DNA of 64,000 nt from Scytonema sp. UIC 10036 (GTDB lineage: Bacteria; Cyanobacteriota; Cyanobacteriia; Cyanobacteriales; Nostocaceae). Both the position numbers and the translations under genes were made by a program. Within the stretch, counting starts at the first letter, position 1. The number at the start of each line of letters is the position of its first letter. Positions 1 through 7,484 of the stretch are shown one piece after another. The notes under the pieces were generated by a model. It worked only from the letters and a program-made list of their open reading frames with translations. It did not search any database and was not told where the DNA came from. The stretch is from contig NZ_WJFC01000011.1 of NCBI RefSeq assembly GCF_009725235.1, forward strand, positions 56,375 through 120,374, in the 5' to 3' direction.

Positions 1-1
1 G

Positions 2-253
2 AGGATTGCTACTTTAGAATCTGATGAAGCTAGTATCTGGGACTTATCAGGGCGACAGATAGGTATATTTTCAAACTTTAGAGGTTTTAGCCCTGATGGG
101 CAGTACGTTGCCACTCAAGAATCCGATACTGTCAAACTACAGCGTATCAGAGGGTTAGATGATTTACTGGCTGAGGGTTGCGACTTGCTTCAAGATTACT
201 TTGTCACTCATCCCAAAGCGTTAGAAGAACTTTACGTATGCCAAAAGAAGTAA
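2..253 (+). CDS. C-terminal end of a WD40-repeat protein (partial)
   Basis: An open frame enters from the left edge and stops with TAA at 251-253, giving about 83 residues. It reads as the last WD40 blade (an SIWDLSGRQ-like segment, then GFSPDGQYVAT) followed by the conserved tail of large cyanobacterial WD40 proteins, with LDDLLAEGCDLLQDY and a short helical end. WD40 propellers are scaffolds, often fused to NTPase or caspase-like domains; what lies upstream cannot be seen here. A second WD40 scrap lies near 2.9 kb on the same strand. Confidence 0.75.
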   Translation, partial: RIATLESDEASIWDLSGRQIGIFSNFRGFSPDGQYVATQESDTVKLQRIRGLDDLLAEGCDLLQDYFVTHPKALEELYVCQKK

Positions 254-295
254 GGATTTTCTATACACTCTTTGTAGTTTATAAAAAATCCTTGT

Positions 296-598
296 TTAAT
301 CGTCATCCTCTACAAATAAAGATTCTAAATCTCTGTAAGCACTGACTACACGTAAAATTTCAATTCCGCTATCTCTAACTCGGTAAAGAATGATGTAACC
401 ATTTAAAGGTACACCCCTTAAATAATCCTTAATATCAGCATAGCTGCGTCCTATGTTAGGGAAGTTCGCAAGATTTCTGCATTTTTTATTAAACTCATTA
501 ACAAAATGCTCTCCAGCATCAATACTACGACTCGTAAAATAATCAATAATTTCCTCTAAATCTTGATTTGCTTTTGGAGAGATAATATGTTGTTTCAT
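296..598 (-). CDS. parE: ParE/RelE-family toxin
   Basis: This 100-residue protein has the ParE/RelE superfamily pattern: an N-terminal helical hairpin (ANQDLEEIIDYF, then a second helix near 30-45), a small beta sheet, and a C-terminal strand pair with ILYRVRDSG and EILRVVSAYRD around residues 70-90. ParE toxins poison DNA gyrase, and RelE relatives cleave mRNA at the ribosome; the sequence alone does not settle which applies. It overlaps the upstream antitoxin gene by 4 nt (ATGA), the usual translational coupling of a type II toxin-antitoxin pair. The length is normal for the family. Confidence 0.85.
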   Translation of the reverse strand: MKQHIISPKANQDLEEIIDYFTSRSIDAGEHFVNEFNKKCRNLANFPNIGRSYADIKDYLRGVPLNGYIILYRVRDSGIEILRVVSAYRDLESLFVEDDD

Positions 599-861
599 CC
601 TTGGTTCTCTCTAGCTTTACGCAGTTTCTCCCGCAGTCGCTCAACTACAACTTCCCCGTCAATGCCTTCACCTCTATCTAACTGTTCAGCAGCCACTTCT
701 ACTTTTTGACGAGTTTCTTCAACCCAATTTTGATAGCCTTTTTCCCACTCTCCTAATAGTTTCAGTGCTTTACTAATAACTGCTTCCGGATTTTTATATT
801 TCCCTCTGGCAATTTGTATTTGAATAAATTGCTCTTCTTCTGGCTTGAGTTGGATGTTCAT
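595..861 (-). CDS. parD: ParD-type antitoxin
   Basis: This 88-residue protein begins MNIQLKPEEEQFIQIQIARG and continues with a segment (KNPEAVISKALKLL) typical of ParD/CopG ribbon-helix-helix antitoxins. A charged, flexible C-terminal half should bind and neutralise the partner toxin. It lies immediately upstream of the ParE-like gene with a 4-nt overlap. By family precedent the dimer binds the operon promoter and autorepresses. The confidence comes from the pairing as much as from the sequence. Confidence 0.82.
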   Translation of the reverse strand: MNIQLKPEEEQFIQIQIARGKYKNPEAVISKALKLLGEWEKGYQNWVEETRQKVEVAAEQLDRGEGIDGEVVVERLREKLRKARENQG

Positions 862-936
862 AACTTTTCTTTGTTCTAAATTCGCTCTTGTGCCTATATT
901 ATGACGTTTTTGCTCTCGCTTCCTTAATAGCTTATC

Positions 937-1188
937 CTAATGGAAGGAGTGACCATATAATCTTTGCCATTCTGCGCTTTTCTCTTTTTCTAATTCTTCC
1001 ATTGTTTTGATAAAATCTTCCCTACCTTCCCAATCTGTTTCAAAAAAATCTTTGAGTTTCCGCACTCTTTTTTCATCACCGTTCGAGTGAGCTTGATGAA
1101 TTTCAAGCATGACTTCTGTTCCATCAGGAAGATTGATATCTTGTAAGAGTTCAATGGTTTGACCGCGTTTTATTCCTCTAACTTTCAT
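937..1188 (-). CDS. orphan antitoxin-like protein, paralogue of the VapBC antitoxin at 5.9-6.2 kb
   Basis: This 83-residue protein starts MKVRGIKRGQTIELLQDINL and is clearly paralogous to the antitoxin at 5933-6217, which starts MKVKGIKRGQIIELLE. Both carry an N-terminal AbrB-like or AF2212-like small beta domain and a charged helical tail. The 25 nt preceding the start are also nearly identical in the two loci. Here, however, no PIN toxin follows: the next gene downstream is parD. It is therefore an orphan, either a solitary regulator or what is left of a vapBC pair. Confidence 0.6.
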   Translation of the reverse strand: MKVRGIKRGQTIELLQDINLPDGTEVMLEIHQAHSNGDEKRVRKLKDFFETDWEGREDFIKTMEELEKEKSAEWQRLYGHSFH

Positions 1189-1285
1189 TGACTAAGCTCC
1201 TTCTATAATCGCTCATTATTGTTCATCTAGCATAAAAGGTAAGCATCTCACTTGCCTTTTCTACTTAGATTAGTTCGCGATGATA

Positions 1286-1645
1286 CTACGCGCTCCTTGA
1301 TTCTGCTACCAGCAAGCCGGACATATCTAACAATCGCTCACTCCAAGTTGCTGCGGTTGTAACGACAACAGTAACCTCACTGGGTGCGGAAGCGATAATC
1401 TCCCATCGCTCCCGCCAATCTTCAAGTAATTGTTTCAGCTGTGTTAATTCAACTATGTCATTTTCTCGTTGTAATAAGGACACATATAACAAACTTTCAT
1501 CCAAAATTACTGGGACAACTTCTCGAAAGGAATCTTCAATAAGGCACCAAGCTTTTATACGTGCTAAACAAGCTGCGAGTTCACCCAATTCTCGAGTATA
1601 GGTTAGTTTCAAAAATCCTGCTTCGATTGCAATCCAGTTGGGCAT
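1286..1645 (-). CDS. hypothetical protein
   Basis: A 119-residue protein that I do not recognise. It has an amphipathic helical middle (ELAACLARIKAWCLIEDSFREVV, shown here only as a landmark near residues 21-43) and a segment LKQLLEDWRERWEIIA suited to packing, then an acidic/aliphatic end. There is no signal peptide or membrane segment. It lies between the orphan antitoxin and the Uma2 gene on the same strand, so it is probably island cargo. Coding potential is supported by length and plausible composition only. Confidence 0.4.
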   Translation of the reverse strand: MPNWIAIEAGFLKLTYTRELGELAACLARIKAWCLIEDSFREVVPVILDESLLYVSLLQRENDIVELTQLKQLLEDWRERWEIIASAPSEVTVVVTTAATWSERLLDMSGLLVAESRSA

Positions 1646-1914
1646 TAAGTTCCTCCTAACAACCTCGTGGTGATTTCTGTAATTTTAGCTCTTAGCTCTG
1701 GGGATTGTACTTCCGTGGTACGGTTGTTTTGACTTTCCTAGTCTACTGAAGTACGAATTTATCCGCGTCCATCCGCTACTGGCTGCGGTTAATTCAATAT
1801 CCTGTACCTCACTAAAGTGGGAATTGCTATAATGTTTGTTCATCAATTTCATGCAGTTTAACTGCTTTTGTTTGATTAACTTTGCCGACAAAAGTGGCTA
1901 ACAAAAAAAGAATA

Positions 1915-2577
1915 TCACAGGGTATTTGGATCGATTCCGCGTTGCTGTAATTTAGTTAAAAGCTCTTGAAGTTGTTCTTCTGGTGTAGGGTATCGATTAC
2001 CATTTTGGTCATACCAGTATAACCATTCCCGTGTAAGTCCCTGATAGGTTCCTTGTTCGCGTCCAATACCTAATCCCACTTCAGGCATCCAGACTATATC
2101 CTCTGGTTGCAAAACATATTTCCCCTCGACTAAACGATAAACTTCTAAACGTTTGCGCTTGCGGCGTAAGCGTGTTGGAGCATAAATTGCATAGTATAAA
2201 ATTCCCAATTGGGCATAATCTGTTTTTTTCTGTTCGTATTCTCCGTTATATGTTTTAGAAACCACTTCTAAAGCCAAAATGGGAACAATTCCATCTTCCT
2301 CCCAAAGCACATAGCTCGGTCTGCCATTTTCACCAACAAAACGTTCTACTCCCAAGCTAAGAAAGCCGTCAGGAACAATCGCAGAATAAGTCGAATCGTA
2401 GTAAATTCCCATATTTATACCAAAAAACCAGTCATCGCGCTCTTGCCAACATAGAGACAAAATAGCGAGTAACAAATTGGGAATTAAAATTTGGAGTTCG
2501 TTATCCACAGGAGTGTCATCAGAATCTGGTAATTCTGCAGATGTTGGTAGACAGTCTAACGGGTTGTATTTGAACAT
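1915..2577 (-). CDS. Uma2-family (DUF820) restriction endonuclease-like protein
   Basis: This 220-residue protein matches the Uma2/DUF820 family, which is very numerous in cyanobacteria and has a PD-(D/E)XK nuclease fold. Visible landmarks are the PDGFLSLGVERF segment, the ALEVVSKTYNGEYEQKK core where E and the following K-rich helix form the putative active site, and YAQLGILYYAIYAPT. The C-terminal part (GLTREWLYWYDQNGNR) is the usual family ending. The biological role of Uma2 proteins is not settled. Just upstream, within the intergenic DNA, lie relics of a defence gene copy. Confidence 0.85.
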   Translation of the reverse strand: MFKYNPLDCLPTSAELPDSDDTPVDNELQILIPNLLLAILSLCWQERDDWFFGINMGIYYDSTYSAIVPDGFLSLGVERFVGENGRPSYVLWEEDGIVPILALEVVSKTYNGEYEQKKTDYAQLGILYYAIYAPTRLRRKRKRLEVYRLVEGKYVLQPEDIVWMPEVGLGIGREQGTYQGLTREWLYWYDQNGNRYPTPEEQLQELLTKLQQRGIDPNTL

Positions 2578-2589
2578 AATCGAGCTTGG

Positions 2590-2690
2590 TAAGTCAACTG
2601 TGAACCGTCAGCAAATAAATCTAGACTCATTTGCCTATAACTTCACGGTAACTCAAATTGCACTTAAGAGACTTTGGCTGTCAAGATCGT
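2590..2690 (-). pseudogene. decayed copy of a C-terminal segment of the DUF1156-like methylase
   Basis: The DNA from about 2590 to 2690 is visibly homologous to 6397-6490, sharing runs such as GTCAGCAAATAAATCTA and ACTCATTTGCC. At 6.4 kb the same stretch is an open frame ending LSLDLFADSS-like. Here the frame is broken by stops. It is one of three segments that this locus shares with the island at 6.4-8.9 kb, which suggests a duplicated and then degraded defence operon. Confidence 0.5.
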
Positions 2691-2835
2691 TTCCCAAATA
2701 CTTCTTTAATCGCAAGGGGATTGAGATTAAACACCTTACCACTTGTCAACAATTGATATCCAACCGAAAAGCAACCCCTAGCTAACAGGAAGGAAAAAAG
2801 AGTCATTGGTATAATAATGATACCTCCAAAGCGCG

Positions 2836-2958
2836 ATCCCGTCTGATGGTAAGCTAGCTGTTTCAACTTCAAAGAATATTCTAAAAGTTTGGGATTTAGA
2901 AGTGGGGAAGCAACTTAAAACACTGTCGGGGCATACTGACTGTGTAACAGCCGTAACT
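2836..2958 (+). pseudogene. single WD40-repeat remnant
   Basis: In one forward frame these bases read as one WD40 blade: SDGKLAVSTSKNILKVWDLE, followed by GKQLKTLSGHTDCV. There is no start codon, no further blade on either side, and no conserved tail. It is best read as a fragment of a WD40 gene left behind by deletion, like the WD40 end at the left edge of the window. Confidence 0.7.
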
Positions 2959-3055
2959 ATAGTACTTTTCCTAAGGCTCGAAGGGGTTCAAAGCCGGATT
3001 AACGAGATTGGGTAAGGAAATGATGCGATCGCTCTTTATACGTTTAAGGGCAAAC

Positions 3056-3280
3056 CTATGCCCGACGTTCGAGCCTTTCAGCGATCCACACCTTAATGAT
3101 GCTTTGCCGGGTAACGCCAAGCCGCCGTGCTTCATGGTCAAGAGCTTCAATCATCCATACGGGGAAATCGACATTGACCCGTTTTTGCTCATGACCGGGA
3201 CGCCGCGCTTGGGACGTGTCCAAGAACTCGGTCACGTCCTCTCCCGCATCGAACCGTTGGTCAAATTCATCTGCCTTCAT
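3056..3280 (-). CDS. brnA: BrnA-like CopG/ribbon-helix-helix antitoxin
   Basis: This 74-residue protein ends with a ribbon-helix-helix motif. RVNVDFPVWMIEALDHEARR forms the strand and first helix, and GVTRQSIIKVWIAERLE the second. The N-terminal half is acidic (FDAGEDVTEFLD), as in BrnA antitoxins. Its start codon lies 14 nt inside the 3' end of a broken brnT toxin fragment, the overlap expected for a brnTA operon. With the toxin truncated, this antitoxin would act alone. The G+C-rich composition differs from its neighbours, which suggests acquisition. Confidence 0.7.
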   Translation of the reverse strand: MKADEFDQRFDAGEDVTEFLDTSQARRPGHEQKRVNVDFPVWMIEALDHEARRLGVTRQSIIKVWIAERLERRA

Positions 3281-3361
3281 ACAGTGCCACCTCTTCTTTT
3301 CGTGCTCGCCTTACGGAGATGATTCGCACCCGCCCTTCTCGGTAGGTGATGACTAAAGTAG
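3267..3361 (-). pseudogene. truncated brnT toxin (3' remnant)
   Basis: Reading the minus strand from about 3361 to a TGA at 3267-3269 gives a peptide TLVITYREGRVRIISVRRAR and then KEEVALYEGR. This is the characteristic C-terminus of BrnT, the RelE-fold ribonuclease toxin. The first two thirds of the gene are missing; the sequence changes at about 3361 into the end of a small membrane-protein frame. The toxin is therefore dead, leaving brnA as an orphan. Confidence 0.7.
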
Positions 3362-3571
3362 GATACCTGCCGCAGTAATCGATATCAAGAAGCAAATGAT
3401 AGCTACAGTTCCAAAAACCTTTGCCAAATCTGGAATTGTGCCTCGATTTGATTGAAAGAGTGTGCCGATGATTGCGATAGTTCCTGTCTCAATCGTAACA
3501 AGCCACTTTGCCCAATCGCTAATAAGTTTTAACGCTTCAAAGGATCTAGATTCGTCACGCATATTAAGCAT
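3353..3571 (-). CDS. small membrane protein, probably 3'-truncated
   Basis: A 72-residue frame with one clear hydrophobic helix at the end (VFGTVAIICFLISITAAGIL) and a weaker one near residues 26-40 (TGTIAIIGTLF). A Shine-Dalgarno-like AAGGAG precedes it and may serve the internal ATG four codons in. The frame ends exactly where the brnT remnant begins, so its natural C-terminus was probably lost at the same deletion junction. I do not recognise the family. Confidence 0.4.
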   Translation of the reverse strand: MLNMRDESRSFEALKLISDWAKWLVTIETGTIAIIGTLFQSNRGTIPDLAKVFGTVAIICFLISITAAGILL

Positions 3572-3750
3572 CTCCTTGAAAGTTTAGAGAATTGGCTGAG
3601 AAAGGGCTACGCTAGATTGCAGTAGCAGGACGGGAAACACGTTAACTAATATAGCAATACTAGCACGTATTTTTACTTATAACTAAGTAGATAATTGTAG
3701 CACTCATAGGAAGTACGATCCCGTAGTTACAGTGAGTTTTCAAACTCCAA

Positions 3751-3930
3751 CTAAAAAGGAAAGCAATTTTTTTGGAAAAAAAATGACAAAGGTTTGCGAG
3801 AGTACCAGCGATGCAGCTCCTTAAATGGGTTTCCCTCGTGTTCGTAATATACCTGCTTGTTTAATGTTTGCACAAGCATCATTTTCTCGATAAAGACAGG
3901 GGACTGTTTGGGGGTTGGTTGAGTATTTAT
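3751..3930 (-). pseudogene. N-terminal fragment of a DUF1156-type DNA methylase, copy 1
   Basis: The minus strand encodes PVFIEKMMLVQTLNKQVYYE followed by GNPFKELHRWYSRKPLS. This is the start of DUF1156 proteins, predicted adenine-specific methylases of anti-phage islands with a typical RWYSRKPL motif. The expected ATG has become ATA, and the frame runs out into an A-rich stretch after the motif. The same segment occurs with an intact start at 6604-6762. Both are short relics of a gene that would normally be several kilobases long. Confidence 0.65.
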
Positions 3931-4020
3931 GGTATGATAATAAGTAATACTATTAATGTTATTATAACTCCAGATAATTTCCACCCGTTTAAAATCCTGT
4001 AGCTAAAACTAAAATCACTC

Positions 4021-4266
4021 ATGTCTAACTCAGTGCAAAAGCGGCGAGTTTCGATTACCGTTGACTCGCACTTACTAGATGAAGTTGACAAACTGACAGA
4101 TAACCGCTCTGCTGCTTTTGAAGAAGCACTGCGTCTTTGGTATGCTAAACAAATTGAAGACAAATTGCGAAGATTTTACCAATCTCGCACTCAAGCTGAT
4201 ATTGAATTTGAGGAAGAATGGACAACTGACACCCAAGATGGAGCGATCGCCAGTTGGGATGAATAG
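4021..4266 (+). CDS. mazE: MazE-like antitoxin
   Basis: An 81-residue protein with a ribbon-helix-helix start (RRVSITVDSHLLDEVDKLT, then NRSAAFEEALRLWY) and an acidic C-terminal tail (EFEEEWTTDTQDGA) of the type that occupies a MazF groove. It is followed after 2 nt by a MazF/PemK toxin on the same strand, forming a two-gene operon. The dimer should bind and repress the shared promoter in the roughly 50 bases upstream. Confidence 0.82.
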   Translation: MSNSVQKRRVSITVDSHLLDEVDKLTDNRSAAFEEALRLWYAKQIEDKLRRFYQSRTQADIEFEEEWTTDTQDGAIASWDE

Positions 4267-4268
4267 AA

Positions 4269-4628
4269 ATGAACACTACAGGTAACTTCCCACGTCAACG
4301 CGAGATTTATTTATGTAGAGCTTTGCGGCAATCGGGCGACACTAAAAAACGTCCTGTGGTCGTTGTTTCCTTGGATATTCGTAACGAATATAGTTCAACC
4401 GTTTTAGTTGTTCCATTTTCCTCTGATACTCAAAGCGCCGTCGATCATCCCAACCGTGTTTTGATTCCGGCTGGTGAGGGTGGATTAGAACTAGCTTCTG
4501 TTGCTATGTGTGAAGTTATTACCAATGTGGAAAAACGCTATCTAGAAAGAGGTCCTTATGGTCAAATTAGTTCTGAATCTCTAGCTCGAATTCAACGGGC
4601 AATTCAGGCAGCAATTGGTGTGTTTTAA
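4269..4628 (+). CDS. mazF: MazF/PemK-family endoribonuclease toxin
   Basis: A 119-residue protein with the MazF fold signature: RQREIYLCRAL at the N-terminus, KKRPVVVVSLD around residues 27-37, TVLVVPFSSDTQ, and a later segment ASVAMCEVITNV. MazF toxins cut mRNA at short sequence motifs during stress. It begins 2 nt after its antitoxin gene. Length and motif order are normal, so the pair looks intact. Confidence 0.87.
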   Translation: MNTTGNFPRQREIYLCRALRQSGDTKKRPVVVVSLDIRNEYSSTVLVVPFSSDTQSAVDHPNRVLIPAGEGGLELASVAMCEVITNVEKRYLERGPYGQISSESLARIQRAIQAAIGVF

Positions 4629-4685
4629 AATGCTACAACGACAAGAAATAAGATTGGCGATCGCATCTGTGCTCTAGGTTGAACT

Positions 4686-5540
4686 TCACAGAAGGCGTTC
4701 TTCTTCTCTTTCTTCTGGAGAGATAACAGGAGTTCCTAGTTCGGATGTGGGTGTAAACTCTGGTGTATCTGGTTCCGATTGGTTGAGAGGTCGATTGTCA
4801 AATTCTGTTTGAATATTCCAAGTTGGTTTTGAGGCTGGGGCGTAACGTAACAGCTTTTTCTGTACCGCTTCTGGAACTTCAAATATTCGCACATTAGGCG
4901 CTAAGTTGTACCAAAGTTGCTCAAATCTCACAACTTCTTCATTGACTCTGTCGAGTTCTCGTCCACCTTCCCAAGAACAATAAACGTGGAAAGATTCTAC
5001 ATTTCTTTCCCAACCGCCAATAGATTCATTATTGGAACCGTTAAAAGCTAGGCGATCGCCACTATTATCAGTAAAAATTACCACTTTTTCATGAAATATA
5101 TGCTGTGGATCTAGTTGTTCTTCGCTGACTTCTGGAGTCCTATTTTCTTTTAAGGGAATAGCAATTTTAATATCTAAATATTGATTTTGAATCAACCAGC
5201 TTATAATTTCAAAATGTTTGAGTTGAACTAAGTTTTCCGGTGGTGTTAATTCAGCATCAAGACGAGTTAATAAAGCATCTCTCAGTGCATATCCTTGTTG
5301 AATAGCTTGTAAATCTTCAGCAGTAAACTGACATCCCATAATTAACCGCATTCGCCCTTGATTGTGCAGCATTGCACCCAAACCACGAGCGACTTTACTC
5401 AGAATAGCACTGCTGAAAAAGCCAGATTTGCGATCGTATTGAACGGCGGACTCTAGCGCTGGTATATAGAAGTCAGCAATGGTATTGTGAGTATTGCTAG
5501 AATAGCTAATTTTCCAAGGATGTTCGCGAAGTTTTTTCAA
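4686..5540 (-). pseudogene. truncated PLD-nuclease/helicase anti-phage protein (N-terminal third)
   Basis: This 284-residue frame has a phospholipase D-like nuclease core. The HxK motif is HEKVVIF (H150, K152) and the downstream partner residues lie in AFNGSNNES. An early YDRKSGFFSSAILSKVA segment is typical of the PLD domain fused to SNF2-type helicases in DUF499/DUF1156 and DISARM-like defence operons, whose members are usually around 1000 residues. Here the frame ends EEREEERLL at the point where the helicase domain should begin. A matching helicase C-terminal scrap lies at 8835-8930. I treat it as a remnant; a stand-alone PLD nuclease is possible. Confidence 0.68.
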
Positions 5541-5543
5541 TGA

Positions 5544-5933
5544 CTATAGCCAGTTTTCTAATTGTAAGTTAGGTATATTTTCAAAATCTTTAATATTGTT
5601 GGTGACGAGAATATCTTGACGGGAACGAGCAACAGACGCAATTAATGCATCAATTTCTCCTGTTGGTTTACCAATCTGTCTCAATTCACTCTGAATTTTG
5701 CCAAATTCTATAGCAGCATTCAAATCAAATGGCTCAACAGGTAATAACTCGGACAGTTCTACAAGACTTTTTCGGTTTTTTTCAATCTGTTGAGAACAGT
5801 AAATTCCCTTATAAAGCTCTGAAAGGACGATTGTAGAGAGATAGCATTGACTGAAAAAGCGATTGAATGTGGAGACCACTTTTGGATTCTCATTCAGCAG
5901 TGCAATGCATATATTAGTATCTAGCAAGTACAT
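5544..5933 (-). CDS. vapC: VapC-type PIN-domain ribonuclease toxin
   Basis: A 129-residue PIN domain with all four acidic active-site residues in place: D5 (LLDTN), E39 (LSELYKG), D95 (GEIDALIA) and D116 (TNNIKDF). VapC toxins are Mg-dependent ribonucleases that often cut tRNA or rRNA. The start codon shares one base with the stop of the upstream antitoxin gene (TAATG). The module sits inside the remains of the DUF1156/PLD-helicase operon, between the methylase relic and the PLD relic, so it either inserted there or was an original passenger. Confidence 0.9.
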   Translation of the reverse strand: MYLLDTNICIALLNENPKVVSTFNRFFSQCYLSTIVLSELYKGIYCSQQIEKNRKSLVELSELLPVEPFDLNAAIEFGKIQSELRQIGKPTGEIDALIASVARSRQDILVTNNIKDFENIPNLQLENWL

Positions 5934-6217
5934 TAGCTATTATCCTGAGTATCAATTGAGTCTATGACTCTTCCTCTATAAGCGTGACGTTCTTTGTCTA
6001 TTTCAGCAAAAATGTCTATTAACTCAGGCTGATCTTTCCAAACTCCAAATAATTTATTGAGTCTTACTAATCTCTCCTCGTCTGTCAAGGTTTTTTGAGT
6101 TTCACTATGTTCAATAGGAGGTTCTAAATCAATAGCAATTTCTACTCCATCTGGGATATTCTCAACTATTTCTAAAAGTTCAATAATTTGACCCCGTTTG
6201 ATTCCTTTAACTTTCAT
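5933..6217 (-). CDS. vapB: VapB-position antitoxin (AbrB/AF2212-like)
   Basis: A 94-residue protein starting MKVKGIKRGQIIELLE, with a small DNA-binding beta domain and a charged C-terminal tail containing ERLVRLNKLFGVWK. It overlaps vapC by one base. Its paralogue at 937-1188 has the same N-terminus and the same 5' leader but no toxin. By family precedent it neutralises VapC and represses the operon. Naming it vapB rests on position and pairing. Confidence 0.75.
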   Translation of the reverse strand: MKVKGIKRGQIIELLEIVENIPDGVEIAIDLEPPIEHSETQKTLTDEERLVRLNKLFGVWKDQPELIDIFAEIDKERHAYRGRVIDSIDTQDNS

Positions 6218-6386
6218 TGACTAAGCTCCTTCTGTAATGGATAGTTATTATTTATCAAGTCTACCTTAAGAATCGACAACTGACACCCAAGATTCAGCAA
6301 TTTTGTGTATAAGGAGTCCAGTCAGCACCCCGTAAATTACGTCGCTCCTTCTGTTAATGGTTGACGGTTGACTGGAATTTTTAGTT

Positions 6387-6596
6387 TCAGTCATCCATAA
6401 CCTGTGAACTGTCAGCAAATAAATCTAAACTCATTTGCCCATAACTTAACGGTAACTCAGATTGCACGTAAGAAACTTTGGCTTTGATTTCATCCATCGC
6501 TAGCCACAAATCTAATAACGCTTTTTCTTCAGGAATGCGCTTCTTTTCATCCCCAATCCGGGGAATGACTTTCAATGCCACCTCAAACGTCCGCAT
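6387..6596 (-). pseudogene. C-terminal fragment, probably of the DUF1156 methylase
   Basis: A 69-residue frame (MRTFEVALKVIPRIGDEKKR ... ending LSLDLFADSS-like) that looks like the end of a large protein: an amphipathic helix, then a SLDLF tail. It begins only 8 nt after the stop of the DUF1156 N-terminal fragment, so a large internal deletion probably joined the two ends of one gene. A second, more decayed copy lies at 2590-2690. It might instead be the end of another gene of the same operon. Confidence 0.5.
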
Positions 6597-6603
6597 AAAT
6601 AAA

Positions 6604-6762
6604 TCATTGCTGACTAAATGACAACGGTTTGCGCGAGTACCAACGATGCAACCCTTTAAATGGGTTTCCCCCGTGTTCGTAGTATACCTGCTCGTTCAAC
6701 AGTTGCACGGGCATCATTTTTTCGATAAAAACAACGGGATGTTTGGGAGTTGGGTTGGGCAT
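6604..6762 (-). pseudogene. N-terminal fragment of a DUF1156-type DNA methylase, copy 2
   Basis: From the ATG at 6760-6762 the frame gives 52 residues. They begin MPNPTPKHPVVFIEKMMPVQ, include NPFKGLHRWYSRKPLSFS, and reach TGA at 6604-6606. This is the N-terminal signature of DUF1156 proteins, predicted DNA methylases in anti-phage clusters. The gene is cut immediately after the RKPL motif and joined to a C-terminal piece at 6387-6596. It cannot encode an active methylase. Confidence 0.72.
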
Positions 6763-6922
6763 AGATTGTTTGTAATACTACAGCTTCCTTTAGGTATTAT
6801 GGATTGAGATAGCTAGAAATGCCATTTTCGTAAGGCAACGCTGAGCGATCGCGCTTTGCTTAGCGCGATGTGACTTGAACAAGTTTTTGGACACTTTAGA
6901 ACAAGAAAACAGGGCGCAACAC

Positions 6923-7438
6923 CTACGCGGATATTTTCTCAGATGTCGCTTGATTCATTATCTGCGCTGACAGAGAATCACCCGCGACGCGAGAGATTGT
7001 TTTCCAGTCCTCAACAGTCAGCATTACCCCAATTAACTCCCGTAACACCTCATGATTGGGGATAAACTCCTCACCAAAAAGCTCCGAGTTCTCCAAAACA
7101 GCATTGATTTTTGAACGTACCAACGGGTTAGGGGATTTTAATTTATCTAATAAAAGCGATCGCGCAGTTTCTGTAGCTGATTTTCGCGCAGTTCCTAAAT
7201 CCCACTCGGTCAACATCAAGCGTATTTCTCGGTTTAAGGAAATGCGTAACGTAGTTAAGCGACCAAATAGTTCGCTCTTAAGCATCAGTTCCCCAAAAGC
7301 ATTACCCCAACTCAACCCAGCACCAATATTACCACGCACGAGGTCTTCTGACTCAACGGCTTTTCTTAACCATTCTTCGCTCATTAAATCATCTAGAAGG
7401 CTAGGAGGCTGTTGGTTGCTATCTAATTGCTGACTCAT
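6923..7438 (-). CDS. hypothetical protein of the DUF499-type defence locus
   Basis: A 171-residue soluble, helix-rich protein. It begins MSQQLDSNQQPPSLLDDLMS and contains a WLRKAVESEDLVRG segment and a C-terminal VEDWKTISRVAGDSLS. I do not recognise a family. It lies 46 nt downstream of the DUF499 fragment on the same strand and just before the DUF1156 relic, so it is most likely an accessory subunit of the same defence operon. It shows no visible truncation. Confidence 0.5.
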   Translation of the reverse strand: MSQQLDSNQQPPSLLDDLMSEEWLRKAVESEDLVRGNIGAGLSWGNAFGELMLKSELFGRLTTLRISLNREIRLMLTEWDLGTARKSATETARSLLLDKLKSPNPLVRSKINAVLENSELFGEEFIPNHEVLRELIGVMLTVEDWKTISRVAGDSLSAQIMNQATSEKISA

Positions 7439-7484
7439 AAATTGACCAAGATAATTTTAGATTTTAAATTTTGGATTATGTCTC

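Noticed and set aside
1685..1891. A 68-codon minus-strand frame between the hypothetical protein and the Uma2 gene
   Set aside because: Composition is not protein-like, it has no domain, and part of it is repeat DNA (GTACCTCACTAA). No ribosome-binding site.
2477..2785. A 102-codon plus-strand frame over the Uma2 start
   Set aside because: It overlaps a well-supported gene on the other strand and defence-gene relics; no family resemblance.
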